Part shown: positions 62,037-64,000 of the stretch, piece after piece
Layout: every line of letters starts with the position of its first letter
How positions within the stretch are numbered: position 1 is the stretch's first letter
Source: Hofstenia miamia
Lineage: Eukaryota; Xenacoelomorpha; Acoela; Hofsteniidae
NCBI GenBank assembly: GCA_900660155.1
Contig: CABFPE010000053.1
Span: 459,368-523,367 of the forward strand
Length of the DNA: 64,000 nucleotides
Direction of reading: 5' to 3'
Position numbers and translations under genes: made by a program
The notes under the pieces: generated by a model
The model's database searches: none
Seen by the model: the letters and a program-made list of their open reading frames with translations, nothing else
Told to the model about the DNA's origin: nothing

Positions 62037-64000
62037 CTAAATATTTACAAATTACTGACTAAATATTTACAAATTAACTCTAAAATCCGTTTAGATCTAT
62101 ATATATATATATATATGGAAAAGAGAAAAACCAAACTTAATAAATCAATAAACGCAGTCTTAACAATAGCATTGTTTGTTTATTGAACAGTTGTAAGCTA
62201 AAAATTGCATGCCAAATTATACACTGCCTAAATATGTAAAATTAATAAGGACTGGCGTACCCAGGTCATAGCAACACATGACACTAATAAGTTCCAACCC
62301 GATATTACCAAATGGCAAAATACAAACATATTGCGTAGACTGTCGTGAATGTAGCCAAAAAGATGCACATTGATAATAAAAGAAAGAAATCATGAAATAA
62401 AATGAAATCTATGAAAAACATTCAAATCAAAAACCCAAAGCCATTATTAATGCATAGTACAAGTGAATAACAATAACGAATCATTGGAATAGATGATCAT
62501 TGAGCTGATGTTTACAGCAAGGTTTTTAAGAAATGTCGAGGAAACCAGAAATTCACTAATAAAAATTTAATTGCTATATAAAATATGCCGAAGGTTTCTT
62601 CTGCTTCATCGAATTAATTTAAATAAAGTGTTAAAAATCAGTAATCGCTTAATAGATAAACGAACTATGAGACACATCATCGCATCGCTATAGCGGTCTG
62701 AGGAATGGCGCGTTTTAATTTTGAATGTTTTTACTGATGGTATGGATATACCAGCATCGCATTTTATAGAAGCTAAAATTGATTACATAAAATAAAAAAT
62801 TCAGGAAAATGTTGCAAACCTCTGCCATCAATGATTGTTTGCATCCGTATCATATATAAAATGTTGAAAACCCCCTTAAGCAAGGGCGCCACGAGAAATT
62901 TTTCTAAAGGCAGGGCAAATGCTGTTTTTGCAAGTGTATATTGTACAAACCTGCTTTTGTTGAAATTTTTTTTTATTTTCAGTCAATTTATTTTGGAGCA
63001 AATCTTATCATTTCATTGAAAGAGAACATTGCATCAGATCTTATTTTCCTAGAATTCGATTATCCGAAAGAATGTTCTAGAATATTTTAATATATCGTGT
63101 GTACATATTTTTAAATGAATATTTACCATATCATTGATAGAAACATTATATTTCAAATCGATGCAAATTTAAGAAAAGACTATTTTTCAGATATTAATCA
63201 AAGATTTAGTTTGTGACATTCTTTAACTAAGAACATTGGCTTAACTAGAAGTTTGAAATGTATGTAGAAATGCAAACTTCAAACAATTTCAAAATTGCTA
63301 TATTTACTACATATGTAAAAACCCAAATTAAGCATCTGGGATAAGTAATAAGCATTTTGCTACTTTTATTCCAAATAGAAAAATCAGAAAATCTTAGTAT
63401 CTGCAGTTTTTGCGGATAATGACATTAATCAATTAGATTAGGCTCTGGAAAATAAATTTCTATAGAGATGCGTTGCTGTCGTAATGCTTCAAAAAAACAC
63501 GATCCACATAGCGCTCAAAACTTGAAGAAATGAAAAGAACATATATTTCGGTCGAATAAATGCTTCAAAGTTAAACGAACACCCATTATATAAGAAGAAA
63601 TTGATTCCCTTCACTATGTTCAACTAAAAATCAAATCACTTTGAAAACCAAAGCAGTTGATTGGTTCAGTTTCCATAAAGAAGTTTTTGGAAAAAATATG
63701 TGTTTGACAGCTAGATTTTAAAATAATTCGCTTAGATCTACAGCTCGAATGTCCGGATATCACAAACCCAATTTTTGAAATATAAACTAATTTCCCTCTA
63801 AATACTAAAAAAAGAAAAACTTAATATTTTTTTGCGTGCTAGTATCGAGAAAAATCAAATATTAGGTATCCAACGAGTGCATAATAAAAAATAATGAACA
63901 AAATCCATCTGTATATGACATTAGATTTAAGATAATTTTAAGGAAAGAAACAATATATGACGATGGCATGATGAGGAAACTTTAAAAAATGAGTTCAATT
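62037..64000. other. Upstream intron of A2M gene 2, no feature seen
   Basis: The preceding macroglobulin exons are not found here and must lie beyond the window. 62265-62320 resembles intron sequence next to the other bait exons, and 63620-63670 (TCACTTTGAAAACCAAAGCAG) resembles the part below them. No fourth bait exon with an FFPESW ending was found. Confidence 0.5.

Noticed and set aside
1-64000. tRNA, rRNA, CRISPR or operon-like features
   Set aside because: No tRNA T-loop/anticodon arrangement, rRNA stretch or spaced direct-repeat array was recognised; the window is eukaryotic intron-rich DNA.

Overview
This is an AT-rich metazoan nuclear segment. The evidence is GT-AG introns of up to about 12 kb, TA microsatellites, and a transposon load of hAT, piggyBac, Tc1/mariner, Penelope and LINE elements. 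The only host genes I can support are two members of the alpha-2-macroglobulin / thioester-protein (A2M/TEP) family. Gene style and transposon mix suit an arthropod, perhaps a chelicerate, but nothing here proves the taxon.

Gene 1 (+ strand) enters from the left edge and supplies only its last exons (294-643, 3094-3266, 3306-3471, 3696-3798, and a doubtful end at 4112-4182). They cover the second half of the thioester domain and the receptor-binding domain. Gene 2 (- strand) runs from 62036 down to 17867, so the two genes converge. Its exons encode the bait region, the following macroglobulin domains, the thioester domain (GCGEQ at 46574-46588) and the receptor-binding domain. The last exons of the two genes have identical lengths (173, 166 and 103 bp), so they are paralogues. 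The 5' half of gene 2 lies beyond 64000.

The most interesting host feature is a set of three tandem, phase-matched bait-region exons in gene 2 (61880-62036, 54599-54767, 52271-52433). Each has its own variable N-terminal part followed by the same SFFPESWIW-type ending. All three lengths are 1 mod 3, so only single-exon inclusion keeps the frame. This predicts mutually exclusive splicing that changes the protease bait. Gene 2 also carries His at the position of the catalytic His of complement C3.

The rest is intron or flank filled with mobile DNA: piggyBac elements with TTAA target sites at 10430-13902 and 57363-61529; a Tc1 element with both terminal repeats at 34901-36233; a maT-like mariner at 24499-25449; Penelope-like elements in a 1-kb inverted repeat at 36240-39024; LINE pieces at 5150-6715 and 59511-60800; hAT relics and several short hAT-type elements with 8-bp target duplications. 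Two hammerhead-like motifs occur, one in the Penelope ends and one isolated at 47951-47975. Two runs of exactly 1000 N are scaffold gaps. Several single-N positions join duplicated sequence and look like assembly artefacts.

Coding-like islands at 51060-51500 and 55530-56770 were not recognised.
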